A stretch of DNA of 64,000 nucleotides from SIG455 sp045589495 (GTDB lineage Bacteria > Bacillota > Clostridia > UMGS1810): NCBI GenBank assembly GCA_045589495.1, contig JAZNPF010000017.1, positions 11,299 to 75,298 on the forward strand, written 5' to 3'. This document shows positions 1 to 6,997 of the stretch, one piece after another (position 1 is the stretch's first letter; every line of letters begins with the position of its first letter). Under the pieces are notes generated by a model. The model ran no database searches, was not told where the DNA came from, and saw only the letters and a program-made list of their open reading frames with translations. Position numbers and translations under genes: made by a program.

Positions 1-2
1 AA

Positions 3-515
3 TTTGCTGCTTTTGTTGAAGAAAATAAGTGCCAGGATCAAATTAGATATATAGGAAATCTAAAAGATTCTAATATGTTGGATTTTGATCTGATATTTCC
101 TAAAAGCAATTTTTACGGCGATTTAAAGGCGAGTGATATTAGTAAACACGAAGCTCCCGGAAATGATCAGGAAAGTGTTCTTGATGCCATAGCAAAATAT
201 GGGAAGTTATGGTATATAATATATGAACATGAAACGATTAAAGATTCAGATATGGGTAATGAAATGGCAAAAAAAAGGATGAAATTATTAGGTGAACCAT
301 ATATTGAAGGTGGAAAAATTTCTTATGCTTCTCGTATGAAACACTCAGTCAGGTTTAAAAGAATGCGTATTTTTGAACTTAATCGCGTTAATATGAATCA
401 GGCTCTTTCTGTATTTAACCAAGGACATCAGCCAAATGGCGATGCTCGTAAAGCCAAGTTTTTGATTAACAAACAAAACATTGACAATTGTATTGTGTTC
501 TCTTATGATGCATAA
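3..515 (+). CDS. C-terminal part of an unrecognised protein (possible PD-(D/E)XK nuclease)
   Basis: The reading frame is open from base 3 with no clear start, so this is the last 170 codons of a gene cut by the window edge; the first in-frame ATG, at 75, has no good ribosome binding site. I do not recognise the family. Residues coded around 80-130 read FDLIFPKSNFYGDLKAS, an acidic residue followed about ten residues later by DLK. That spacing resembles the core of PD-(D/E)XK nucleases such as type II restriction enzymes, but this is weak inference. The next segment (YIIYEHET) looks like a buried beta strand. The product is fairly basic and polar with no membrane segment. A strong terminator follows directly. 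Confidence 0.6.
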   Translation, partial: FAAFVEENKCQDQIRYIGNLKDSNMLDFDLIFPKSNFYGDLKASDISKHEAPGNDQESVLDAIAKYGKLWYIIYEHETIKDSDMGNEMAKKRMKLLGEPYIEGGKISYASRMKHSVRFKRMRIFELNRVNMNQALSVFNQGHQPNGDARKAKFLINKQNIDNCIVFSYDA

Positions 516-546
516 AAAAGACAGTTCGGCTGAACTGTCTTTTTTT
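516..546 (+). terminator. Intrinsic terminator after the partial gene
   Basis: A 9-bp perfect stem AGACAGTTC/GAACTGTCT (519-527 and 532-540) with loop GGCT is flanked by A's and followed by a T run. It starts at the stop codon of the partial gene. Confidence 0.9.
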
Positions 547-547
547 A

Positions 548-577
548 TTGACTTAATAGTATAATATGTGTTACAAT
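548..577 (+). promoter_or_regulatory. Sigma-A-type promoter of the RpiB-like gene
   Basis: TTGACT at 548-553, an 18-bp spacer, and TACAAT at 572-577, about 50 bp before the start codon of the isomerase gene. Confidence 0.65.
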
Positions 578-628
578 ATGAATATATTGCGTCGAAGTTA
601 AATTTTTATATAAAGGAGAATGGGTACT

Positions 629-1201
629 ATGAAAATGATTAAAGATAAAGAAATCGTTGTTGGTGCAGATTTTGCTGGATTTCCTCTTAAAGAGGCTGTT
701 TGTGAGCATCTTCGTGAAAAAGGCTGGAAAATAACTGATATGGGTGTAAAAGTGGATTCTGACCCCGATGATACAGATTTGATGTTTCACAGAGTAGGAC
801 TTCGCGTAGGTTCTATGATTTCTGAAGGCGAGTTTGAACGTGCACTTTTGTTCTGCGGTACAGGTATGGGTATACATATTGCGGCAAGCAAATGCCGTCA
901 CGTTCATGCAGGGGTTGTGGAAAGTGTTACTGCGGCACTTCGTGCAATTACAGGCAACGGTGTAAACGTTCTTGCGATGGGTGCTTTCTATGTTGCTCCC
1001 GCTATGGCGTGTGATATTGTTGATGCATATCTTAATGCAGAACTCGGTACAGGCTACGAGTGGTGGAAAAATTTCTATGAGTTCCATAAACTTGCTATAG
1101 ATGAACTTGAGGCGTTTGATTATGAAGAATATAAAGCAAACGGCTTCAAAGTAAACAAACTTGGTGATTATCCTTTAAAACTTGAGAAAAAACCCGAATA
1201 A
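629..1201 (+). CDS. RpiB/LacA/LacB-family sugar-phosphate isomerase
   Basis: Predicted cytoplasmic aldose-ketose isomerase of the RpiB/LacAB family, about 190 residues, longer than the usual 145-150 of plain RpiB. The family signature CGTGMGIHIAASK supplies the catalytic Cys and phosphate/anion-hole loop. The N-terminal motif is GADFAG where ribose-5-phosphate isomerase B usually has D-H-[AV]-G, so a conserved His is Phe here. The C-terminal extension (YEWWKNFYEF onward) is typical of long RpiB-like proteins of uncertain sugar specificity. The ATG at 629 sits 10 nt from AAAGGAG; the in-frame ATG at 620 is too close. It is a single-gene unit with its own promoter and terminator. The substrate (ribose-5-P, allose-6-P or a tetrulose-P) cannot be assigned. 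Confidence 0.85.
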   Translation: MKMIKDKEIVVGADFAGFPLKEAVCEHLREKGWKITDMGVKVDSDPDDTDLMFHRVGLRVGSMISEGEFERALLFCGTGMGIHIAASKCRHVHAGVVESVTAALRAITGNGVNVLAMGAFYVAPAMACDIVDAYLNAELGTGYEWWKNFYEFHKLAIDELEAFDYEEYKANGFKVNKLGDYPLKLEKKPE

Positions 1202-1206
1202 ACAAC

Positions 1207-1236
1207 AAAAAGACAGTTCATGCGAACTGTCTTTTT
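1207..1236. terminator. Bidirectional terminator between the RpiB-like gene and azlD
   Basis: A-run, stem AGACAGTTC/GAACTGTCT (1211-1219 and 1224-1232), loop ATGC, T-run. It can serve the + strand isomerase gene and the - strand azlCD. The stem is identical to that of the terminator at 516-546. Confidence 0.9.
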
Positions 1237-1243
1237 AGTTTGT

Positions 1244-1546
1244 TTAAATAATAAAAAATTCAGTAACAAGTACAACCGAGCAACATATAATTGCAACTTT
1301 AAACAAGTCTGCACCAAACCAGGCAGCAAGTATTCCGACAAGTAATGCAATGGTTCCTGACACCTGTGACTGAGTTGCGTTTGTAATAGCAGGGAAAGTC
1401 ATAACTGCCAGTGTTACATAAGGAACGTAATAGAGGAAAGACTGTATGAATTTATTCGTTATTGGTCGCTGTATCAGTGTCATAGGCAAAACGCGTATCG
1501 CAAATGAAACGGCCGCCATAATAAATATGTATATATATGTATTCAT
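1244..1546 (-). CDS. azlD: AzlD family branched-chain amino acid transport protein
   Basis: Small integral membrane protein of 100 residues with about four hydrophobic segments and the AzlD-like stretch AAVSFAIRVLPMTL near the N-terminus. It partners the larger AzlC protein; AzlCD-type pairs export branched-chain amino acids and analogues such as 4-azaleucine. The start codon overlaps the end of azlC by 4 bp, so the two are probably translationally coupled. The length is typical of the family. Transcription ends at the shared hairpin at 1207-1236. Confidence 0.9.
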   Translation of the reverse strand: MNTYIYIFIMAAVSFAIRVLPMTLIQRPITNKFIQSFLYYVPYVTLAVMTFPAITNATQSQVSGTIALLVGILAAWFGADLFKVAIICCSVVLVTEFFII

Positions 1547-2271
1547 TGTTTTTCAGACTCCTTTGGAAATAAGAATGCTGCCACTGATGACAGGACAATC
1601 GTTAAAATTATTGTACGTGTTCCGTCTGATAAAGAAGATACATACGGAAGATTAGCCGCTGACCAACTTGCTGCGAAGCAGACAAGTATAAGAATGGTTA
1701 AAATTCTGCTTTTTCGTGATGGTGGAATAATAACTGCCAGAAACATTCCGTACAACGCAACACTGAAAGCACTTACAAGGCAAACAGGAAGCATATTTCC
1801 TGCAATATTACCCAACAGTGTTCCAAATCCCCACATAGGTATAGTGGAAAGCATGGCACCATACATATACAATGGGTTGATGTATCCCTTGCGTGATATG
1901 TTTATGGCAAAAAGTTCATCGGTTATATCGAAAGCAATAAAAAATCTGTGGAAAAACGGCATTTGCGGGTCAATCCGCTGGCTCATCGCACAACTCATAA
2001 GCAGATACCGTGCGTTTGCAATCAGCGTAATAATTGCAATCTCCAAATATGCGGCGTTAGCAGCGATAATGGTGAATCCTGCGTATTCTCCTGCTGAAGC
2101 ATTGCACAAAATACTTGCAAGCATAGACTGAAACGCAGTAATGTTAGCATTTTTTGCAGCAATACCAAGAGAAAATGATACTGCAAAATACCCCAATCCT
2201 ATCGGAAAGCCATCAACAATACCACTTTTAAAAACACTTCTGTTTGATTTTGATTTAAGAGAATATTTCAT
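1543..2271 (-). CDS. azlC: AzlC family branched-chain amino acid exporter, large subunit
   Basis: Polytopic membrane protein of 242 residues. The conserved AzlC motif is visible near the N-terminus (GIVDGFPIGLGYFAVSFSLG), followed by ASILCNASAGEYAGFTII and a run of hydrophobic helices to the C-terminus. It is the main permease of a proton-driven branched-chain amino acid exporter and is co-transcribed with the downstream overlapping azlD. No AzlB-like Lrp regulator lies next to it. A - strand promoter with consensus spacing lies about 33 bp upstream. Confidence 0.92.
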   Translation of the reverse strand: MKYSLKSKSNRSVFKSGIVDGFPIGLGYFAVSFSLGIAAKNANITAFQSMLASILCNASAGEYAGFTIIAANAAYLEIAIITLIANARYLLMSCAMSQRIDPQMPFFHRFFIAFDITDELFAINISRKGYINPLYMYGAMLSTIPMWGFGTLLGNIAGNMLPVCLVSAFSVALYGMFLAVIIPPSRKSRILTILILVCFAASWSAANLPYVSSLSDGTRTIILTIVLSSVAAFLFPKESEKQ

Positions 2272-2303
2272 ATCATTACCTTCATTTTTAAAAAGTTGAA
2301 ATC

Positions 2304-2332
2304 ATTATATCACATTTTTTTCGATTTGTAAA
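2304..2332 (-). promoter_or_regulatory. Promoter of azlCD
   Basis: Read on the - strand: TTTACA (2327-2332), a 17-bp spacer and a perfect TATAAT (2304-2309). Confidence 0.7.
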
Positions 2333-2412
2333 ATATTAGTGTAAATGTTTGGTTATAAACTTGTATTTTTTTGAATACTAATATTGTAAGACAAACGAGA
2401 GGAGTGTAGAAA

Positions 2413-3060
2413 TTGATTTCAGACAGCACTAATAATGAAGTATATCTTACAGGTACGGTAGATAGTGAACTTACATACAGCCATGAGGTGTATGGTGAAG
2501 GATTTTATTCGTTTTTTATTAAAATTTTCCGCTTGAGTAATATGTGCGACAGAATAAATGTTACAGTTTCAGAAAGACTGATAAAGGATTTTGAATTATA
2601 TGAAGGTTGCGAAGTATCTGTTACGGGTCAGTTCCGTTCGTATAATAATTACTCTCAGGAAGGGAACAAACTTATTCTGACTGTTTTTGCAAGGGATATT
2701 TCGTTGGGGATTTCAGACACGGAAAAAAATCCGAATCAGATATATTTAAATGGTTTTTTGTGCAAATCACCCGTATACCGTACCACACCATTCGGCAGAG
2801 AGATAACAGATCTTTTGCTTGCGGTCAACAGAGCATATAACAAATCGGATTACATACCATGTATTGCGTGGGGAAGAAATGCACGTTTTTCGTCAACGCT
2901 TAATGTGGGAGATAACATAAAAATCTGGGGCAGAATCCAAAGCCGCGAATATCAGAAAAAAATAAGCGAAACAGAGAGTATTACAAAGACGGCTTACGAA
3001 ATTTCCGTATCCAAAATGGAAGTGGCTGAAAAAGAAAATCTTGAAATTGAAATTGTTTAA
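2413..3060 (+). CDS. Tandem OB-fold single-stranded DNA-binding-like protein
   Basis: A 215-residue protein with two SSB-type OB folds: residues about 7-97, and about 110-205. The second is clearest, with KSPVYRTTPFGREI, PCIAWGRNA and KIWGRIQSREYQK, matching the SSB/PriB pattern of a strand, an aromatic or Trp residue and a GR(I/L)QSR loop. It lacks the acidic DDIPF-like tail that recruits partners in the main SSB, so it is probably an accessory ssDNA-binding protein rather than the essential SSB. The start is TTG at 2413, eight bases after GAGAGGAG; no in-frame ATG lies near. It is divergent from azlCD and upstream of a spore protein gene. Confidence 0.75.
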   Translation: MISDSTNNEVYLTGTVDSELTYSHEVYGEGFYSFFIKIFRLSNMCDRINVTVSERLIKDFELYEGCEVSVTGQFRSYNNYSQEGNKLILTVFARDISLGISDTEKNPNQIYLNGFLCKSPVYRTTPFGREITDLLLAVNRAYNKSDYIPCIAWGRNARFSSTLNVGDNIKIWGRIQSREYQKKISETESITKTAYEISVSKMEVAEKENLEIEIV

Positions 3061-3067
3061 TTTTACC

Positions 3068-3097
3068 TGAATAAACATTTGTTATTATCACAAAATA
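3068..3097 (+). promoter_or_regulatory. Sigma-G-type forespore promoter of the spore protein gene
   Basis: TGAATA at 3068-3073 is a perfect sigma-G -35 element. After a 17-bp spacer comes CAAAATA (3091-3097), five of seven matches to CATACTA. It lies 56 bp before the spore protein start codon, where forespore expression is expected. Confidence 0.6.
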
Positions 3098-3153
3098 TAA
3101 TTGCAAGTAAGTTTTGAAACTTGTGTAAGATAAAAATTAAGGAGAGAATACAA

Positions 3154-3354
3154 ATGTCAAACTCAAATTCAAATTCAAATGCAAAAAAAGAAGCAAAAGC
3201 TGCTTTGAATAAGTTCAAAATGGAAGCTGCCAGCGAAGTTGGAGTAAACTTGAAAGAAGGTTACAACGGTGATTTAACATCAAGACAGGCAGGTTCTGTT
3301 GGTGGCCAGATGGTTAAAAAAATGATCCAGGATATGGAAAGCAGAATGCAGTAA
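3154..3354 (+). CDS. Alpha/beta-type small acid-soluble spore protein
   Basis: A 66-residue DNA-coating spore protein. It carries the family core: a germination-protease-like site in KMEAASEVGV near residues 23-32, then GYNGDLTSRQAGSVGGQMVKKMI, the conserved C-terminal helix-turn-helix. Such proteins saturate forespore DNA, change its conformation and protect it from UV and heat. The ATG at 3154 lies ten bases after TAAGGAG; the longer frame from 3121 has no ribosome binding site and disrupts the usual N-terminus. The N-terminus is a Ser-Asn repeat, low complexity and unusual in detail. It has its own promoter and terminator. The gene shows that the organism sporulates or descends from a sporulator. 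Confidence 0.95.
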   Translation: MSNSNSNSNAKKEAKAALNKFKMEAASEVGVNLKEGYNGDLTSRQAGSVGGQMVKKMIQDMESRMQ

Positions 3355-3374
3355 TTGCGTTTAGCGATTACAAT

Positions 3375-3403
3375 AAAAAGAGGCTGTAAAACAGCCTCTT
3401 TTT
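3375..3403 (+). terminator. Terminator of the spore protein gene
   Basis: AAAAAGAGGCTGT, loop AAA, ACAGCCTCTTTTT: a 13-bp perfect stem ending in T's. Confidence 0.93.
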
Positions 3404-3431
3404 ATTATTTCAATATTATACATAAATTATG

Positions 3432-3460
3432 TTGACATTTGACGTTGCGTTTGTTAAAAT
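3432..3460 (+). promoter_or_regulatory. Promoter of the membrane-anchored protein gene
   Basis: Perfect TTGACA (3432-3437), 17-bp spacer, TAAAAT (3455-3460), 45 bp before the ATG. Confidence 0.75.
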
Positions 3461-3505
3461 AAAATTCCCTGTATAAATTTATAAAAAAATGAACGGAGCG
3501 TTTTA

Positions 3506-5194
3506 ATGAGAAGTACAAAAAAAAGAGAGATTGGTCTTGGTGATAATCTCTATGGTATTCCTCTTGACGATATAATGACACCTGAAGAAATTAACAGTAT
3601 GAGAAAAGATACGTCAGCCACAAGCAGACGAAAAAGAAGAGAACGCAAAAGGAAAGCCGAGTCGAAAAAACCTGATTTTAACAAAATAAAACTTCCTCAA
3701 ATAAAATTTACAGAAAAAACAACATATATAATTGCAGTAACGGCAACACTCGTGCTTTTGTTTTTGATATTCAAAAATCCAATAATCGCAAGATTTGCAC
3801 CAAAGGTATACATTGCTGATGCGTGGGGTGAAACGGTATCGTCCGTTGAAGATGAAACGGAAAGAATAATAAAGAATTTTTTCGGTTTTGATTTGTTTGA
3901 TAAAAAAGAACTTTCTGTTTTGGCAAATGGTTCAGTTATCTCTGATTCTTTAGAAGTTACTGACGGAATATCGGTTGATTTTGAAAGCGGTTTTTCACAG
4001 AAGAACAGAAATGCTATTGCAAGATGGCGGTGCGTACATAACAGTGAAGAATTCTTTTCAACTTCTGCTTATATGAATGAAGAAGAAATCGGCATTAGTA
4101 TTCCGCAACTTTTCGGAGAATACTGGGTTGCACCGGCAAAAACATTCGGTAAGGAATGGAATGAAAGCGGCTTGAGAAAAGTTTTGTATGCTGATTCTTT
4201 AGGAGAAGATGCAGATTTTTCGTTTTCAAATACATTCGGAAGAAAAGTATTTATTTCAAAACAAGGTAAGAAAAAAGCTGAATGCCTTACAGAAAAATTC
4301 ATATCTTCTGCAAAGGCGAAATATAATGGCAAAACAGAAATTGCAGTTAACGGAAATAGCAAATTGGCGCAATCGTTTTTGTTTGAGTTCAGGCAGCAGG
4401 ATATCGTTGAATATATAACGGAAATGATGAGCCTTGTAACTCGGGATAATGAACTGTCCAAAGTGATTTCATCATCTGGAAAAGGCGAACAATTAAAACT
4501 GATGTTCAACGATTTTTCAAAAAGACTGGAAGAAAGTATTGTTATCAGCGATGCACATCTGATATTTTCTGTATACAAAGGTGCGGTAAGAAGTGTTGAA
4601 CTGGATATCACATATTCCGAAAACGGACAATCGCCACGTATTGTTGGGTTGGTTTCCTCAAGTAATCTTAAAAATATAACTGATGATATAAACTTGAGTT
4701 TAAACGTATCCGGTAGTGATAAAGATTTTTCATATACTTTGTCTGCAACTGGTAACCATAGCGGTGCAGATAAACAGTTTACTGATACAACCCTTGTATC
4801 GATATCAAAGGCAGGGTATGAATACAGTTTAAACAGTGATATTGCACTCGATTTTAAAAATGGAAGTGTAAATGGGAATATAACCGGTACAGACAACTTT
4901 TCTTCAAAAACATTAACATATAACGGTATATGCGCTAAAAAAGGCGGATTGAAATTGCAACTTGATGATGTTAAAGCGGATTTGTCGGGAAATCAGCCAC
5001 GAAGCTTTGGCGGTAAACTGAATTTGAGTATTGTGCCTGATATGAAAACAGGGAAGATAAATACCGCCAACAAAAAACTTATACTTGATTACAGTAAAGC
5101 CGAAGCAGAAAATTATATTATGAGGCTTGAACAGACCGACAGTGCAAAAAAATTTATAGTTCAGATGAATACTTTGTTTAACAAGACAGAATAA
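3506..5194 (+). CDS. Membrane-anchored protein of unknown function with a large outer domain
   Basis: A 562-residue protein that I do not recognise. Residues 1-70 are cytoplasmic and very basic (a run of R/K around 41-55), residues 72-90 form one membrane segment, and residues 91-562 would lie outside the membrane. The outer part is rich in Ser, Asn, Asp and beta-strand-like alternation (for example DDINLSLNVSGSD and GSVNGNITGTDNFSS), suggesting a repeated beta-rich domain rather than an enzyme. No catalytic motif, LPxTG signal or peptidoglycan-binding repeat is visible. It is monocistronic with a strong promoter. The topology resembles cell-envelope proteins made in quantity by Clostridia, but no function can be given. 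Confidence 0.8.
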   Translation: MRSTKKREIGLGDNLYGIPLDDIMTPEEINSMRKDTSATSRRKRRERKRKAESKKPDFNKIKLPQIKFTEKTTYIIAVTATLVLLFLIFKNPIIARFAPKVYIADAWGETVSSVEDETERIIKNFFGFDLFDKKELSVLANGSVISDSLEVTDGISVDFESGFSQKNRNAIARWRCVHNSEEFFSTSAYMNEEEIGISIPQLFGEYWVAPAKTFGKEWNESGLRKVLYADSLGEDADFSFSNTFGRKVFISKQGKKKAECLTEKFISSAKAKYNGKTEIAVNGNSKLAQSFLFEFRQQDIVEYITEMMSLVTRDNELSKVISSSGKGEQLKLMFNDFSKRLEESIVISDAHLIFSVYKGAVRSVELDITYSENGQSPRIVGLVSSSNLKNITDDINLSLNVSGSDKDFSYTLSATGNHSGADKQFTDTTLVSISKAGYEYSLNSDIALDFKNGSVNGNITGTDNFSSKTLTYNGICAKKGGLKLQLDDVKADLSGNQPRSFGGKLNLSIVPDMKTGKINTANKKLILDYSKAEAENYIMRLEQTDSAKKFIVQMNTLFNKTE

Positions 5195-5236
5195 TCCAAA
5201 TTCTGCCTTGTTTTTACAAAATAACAGAAAAAATTC

Positions 5237-5265
5237 TTTACTTTTTTTGCTTGGTGTGATATAAT
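5237..5265 (+). promoter_or_regulatory. Promoter of the NCS2 permease leader
   Basis: TTTACT (5237-5242), 17-bp spacer, perfect TATAAT (5260-5265). It would start a transcript near 5272, about 325 nt before the permease start codon. Confidence 0.7.
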
Positions 5266-5271
5266 CTATTC

Positions 5272-5387
5272 AATGAATAAGATGTATCTTTAATTTGATG
5301 CGGGACATCAGCAGGATAATCGTATTTAGTGTGGAAGTGGTATTGCTTATGTCTTGTCGCGTATGCTGACAAGGCATTTTTTATTTT
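5272..5387 (+). promoter_or_regulatory. Putative attenuator leader of the permease gene
   Basis: The leader begins with small potential hairpins (AAGAT/ATCTT near 5280-5293 and GATG-CGGGA-CATC near 5297-5310) and ends in a convincing intrinsic terminator: ATGTCTTGTC (5349-5358), 9-nt loop, GACAAGGCAT (5368-5377), then TTTTTATTTT. A terminator between promoter and gene suggests premature-termination control. I compared it by eye with purine, PreQ1, THF, guanidine and PyrR-binding leaders and it fits none. Confidence 0.55.
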
Positions 5388-5423
5388 ATAGGAAATTGCG
5401 CAAATTTCCTATAAAATAAAAAA
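5377..5423. repeat. 21-bp perfect inverted repeat
   Basis: Arms 5377-5397 and 5403-5423 are perfect reverse complements with a 5-nt GCGCA centre. The arms are AT-rich with T's at the 5' end and A's at the 3' end, so it is not itself a classical terminator. The left arm overlaps the T run of the upstream terminator. Confidence 0.9.
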
Positions 5424-5432
5424 CATTGTAAT

Positions 5433-5535
5433 CCCGTGCGAAATTTTTTCTCGCTATGCTCGAAAAACGCACATGGGTTAACAAAGCGTTATTTCTTCTT
5501 TGCCCGCCGCAGGCGTGCGTCGAAGACGCTTTGTT
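5433..5535. repeat. Chain of imperfect and nested inverted repeats
   Basis: A stem CCCGTGCG/CGCAC(AT)GGG (5433-5440 with 5468-5477) is followed by AACAAAGCGT/ACGCTTTGTT (5480-5489 and 5526-5535, perfect). The latter encloses CTTC/GAAG and CCGCC/GGCG pairs. The stretch is markedly more GC-rich than its surroundings and codes for nothing visible. It could be a structured RNA, or a small mobile repeat inserted in the permease leader. Confidence 0.6.
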
Positions 5536-5596
5536 CTGCCATAAACACCCCGGTTTAAAGTGATTTTATTCTAAAACTTTTACGGAGGAGTAAAAT

Positions 5597-6937
5597 ATGA
5601 AACTTATTTACGATGTAAACGACAAACCTAAGTTTGGCAGATTGATAGTATTTGCCATTCAGCAGTTGCTTGCAATTATGGCGGCAACACTAGTTGTACC
5701 TGTTATTGTAGGTAACGGTATGAGTTCGGCTGCTGCCTTGTTCGGAGCAGGTTTAGGTACTTTGGTGTATGTACTTTTCACCAAGGCAAAAAGCCCCGTA
5801 TTTTTAGGGTCATCCTTTGCTTTTATAGGCTCAATGGTTGCGGCATTTGCAGGCGGTGTATCTATGTCGCTCGGATATCTGGGATTGATTATAGGTGCTG
5901 TGTTTGCAGGCCTTGTGTATGTTGTAATTGCAATTATTGTTAAGTTTATAGGAGTTGGTTGGATTAACAAAGTGATGCCGGCAATTGTAATCGGTCCTAC
6001 CGTTGCCATTATCGGATTGTCGCTTGCAGGTAACGCTATAGGCGATTTACAACTTGGTGATATTGCTACTGCATCACCGTTTCTTTGCGTTCTTTGCGGT
6101 ATTATCACTTTGATTGTCACAACAGTATGTGCAACATACGGCAAAAAAATGGTTCGTCTGATTCCTTTTATAATCGGTATCCTTGCAGGTTATATTGTTG
6201 CACTGATATTCACTGTAATAGGGAATGTTGCCGGAATTGATGCTTTTAAAATTATAGATTTTGCCCCGTTTGCCGCACTTGTTGAAAACGGTGTCAATTT
6301 AAACACTTTTATTGCTGTTCCTGATTTTACGTTTGTAACTGCATTAAAAGGTGTGGGAGAACTTAATACATCATATATAGGCTCTATTGCAGTTGCGTAT
6401 ATTCCTGTTGCATTCGTTGTTTTCGCAGAGCATATTGCTGACCACAAAAACATATCTTCAATCATAGAAAAAGATCTTTTAGAAAATCCCGGTTTGTCAA
6501 GAACACTTTTGGGTGATGGTATCGGTTCTATGGTTGGTGCATTTTTCGGCGGATGCCCCAATACCACTTATGGTGAATCTGTAGGTTGTGTGGCAATTAC
6601 CGGTAACGCTTCTGTTGCTACTATCATTGCTGCTGCAATCGGTGCAATAATTGTGGCGTTTATATCACCTTTCATTGCATTTGTTAATTCTATTCCGCCT
6701 TGTGTAATGGGTGGTGTGTGTATGGCGCTTTACGGATTTATTGCAGTAAGCGGTTTAAGAATGTTTAAAGATTTTGACCTTGACGATAACAGAAATTTGT
6801 TTGTAGTAAGTACCATTTTAATCTCCGGTATAGGTGGTTTGAGTCTTACATTCGGAAAAGTTACCGTAACTCCGGTTGCTATGTCGTTGATACTTGGTAT
6901 CATCATAAACGTTATACTTTCTAAGAAAAAGGCGTAA
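5597..6937 (+). CDS. uraA: Uracil permease, NCS2 family
   Basis: Inner-membrane nucleobase:proton symporter of 446 residues with about 14 hydrophobic segments. The N-terminus QQLLAIMAATLVVPVIVG is typical of NCS2. The substrate-site region reads FAEHIADH (acidic residue of the seventh core segment) and GGCPNTTYGESVG, which matches uracil carriers (GG-PNTTYGE) rather than xanthine or guanine carriers. The ATG at 5597 follows ACGGAGGAG by six bases. It is monocistronic, with a 325-nt structured leader that contains a terminator, so expression is probably attenuated. Uracil as substrate is inferred from the motif. Confidence 0.88.
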   Translation: MKLIYDVNDKPKFGRLIVFAIQQLLAIMAATLVVPVIVGNGMSSAAALFGAGLGTLVYVLFTKAKSPVFLGSSFAFIGSMVAAFAGGVSMSLGYLGLIIGAVFAGLVYVVIAIIVKFIGVGWINKVMPAIVIGPTVAIIGLSLAGNAIGDLQLGDIATASPFLCVLCGIITLIVTTVCATYGKKMVRLIPFIIGILAGYIVALIFTVIGNVAGIDAFKIIDFAPFAALVENGVNLNTFIAVPDFTFVTALKGVGELNTSYIGSIAVAYIPVAFVVFAEHIADHKNISSIIEKDLLENPGLSRTLLGDGIGSMVGAFFGGCPNTTYGESVGCVAITGNASVATIIAAAIGAIIVAFISPFIAFVNSIPPCVMGGVCMALYGFIAVSGLRMFKDFDLDDNRNLFVVSTILISGIGGLSLTFGKVTVTPVAMSLILGIIINVILSKKKA

Positions 6938-6946
6938 ACTAAACTG

Positions 6947-6977
6947 AAACGGAGGGATATAAAATCCCTCCGTTTTT
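6947..6977 (+). terminator. Terminator of the uracil permease gene
   Basis: AAACGGAGGGAT (6947-6958), loop ATAAA, ATCCCTCCGTTT (6964-6975) and T's: a 12-bp perfect stem. Confidence 0.95.
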
Positions 6978-6997
6978 AAAAAACACAGGAGAACAAT

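Noticed and set aside
545..1087. 180-codon open frame on the - strand
   Set aside because: Antisense to the RpiB-like gene and its promoter; Cys/His/Thr-rich nonsense composition.
4069..4896. 275-codon open frame on the - strand
   Set aside because: It lies wholly inside the 562-residue membrane-anchored gene on the + strand, has no ribosome binding site and encodes no recognisable motif; it mirrors the codon bias of the real gene.
5260..5350. Purine riboswitch before the NCS2 permease
   Set aside because: TATAATC is present, but the conserved GTTTCTACC and the kissing 7-nt loops are not, and the TATAAT serves as a -10 element.
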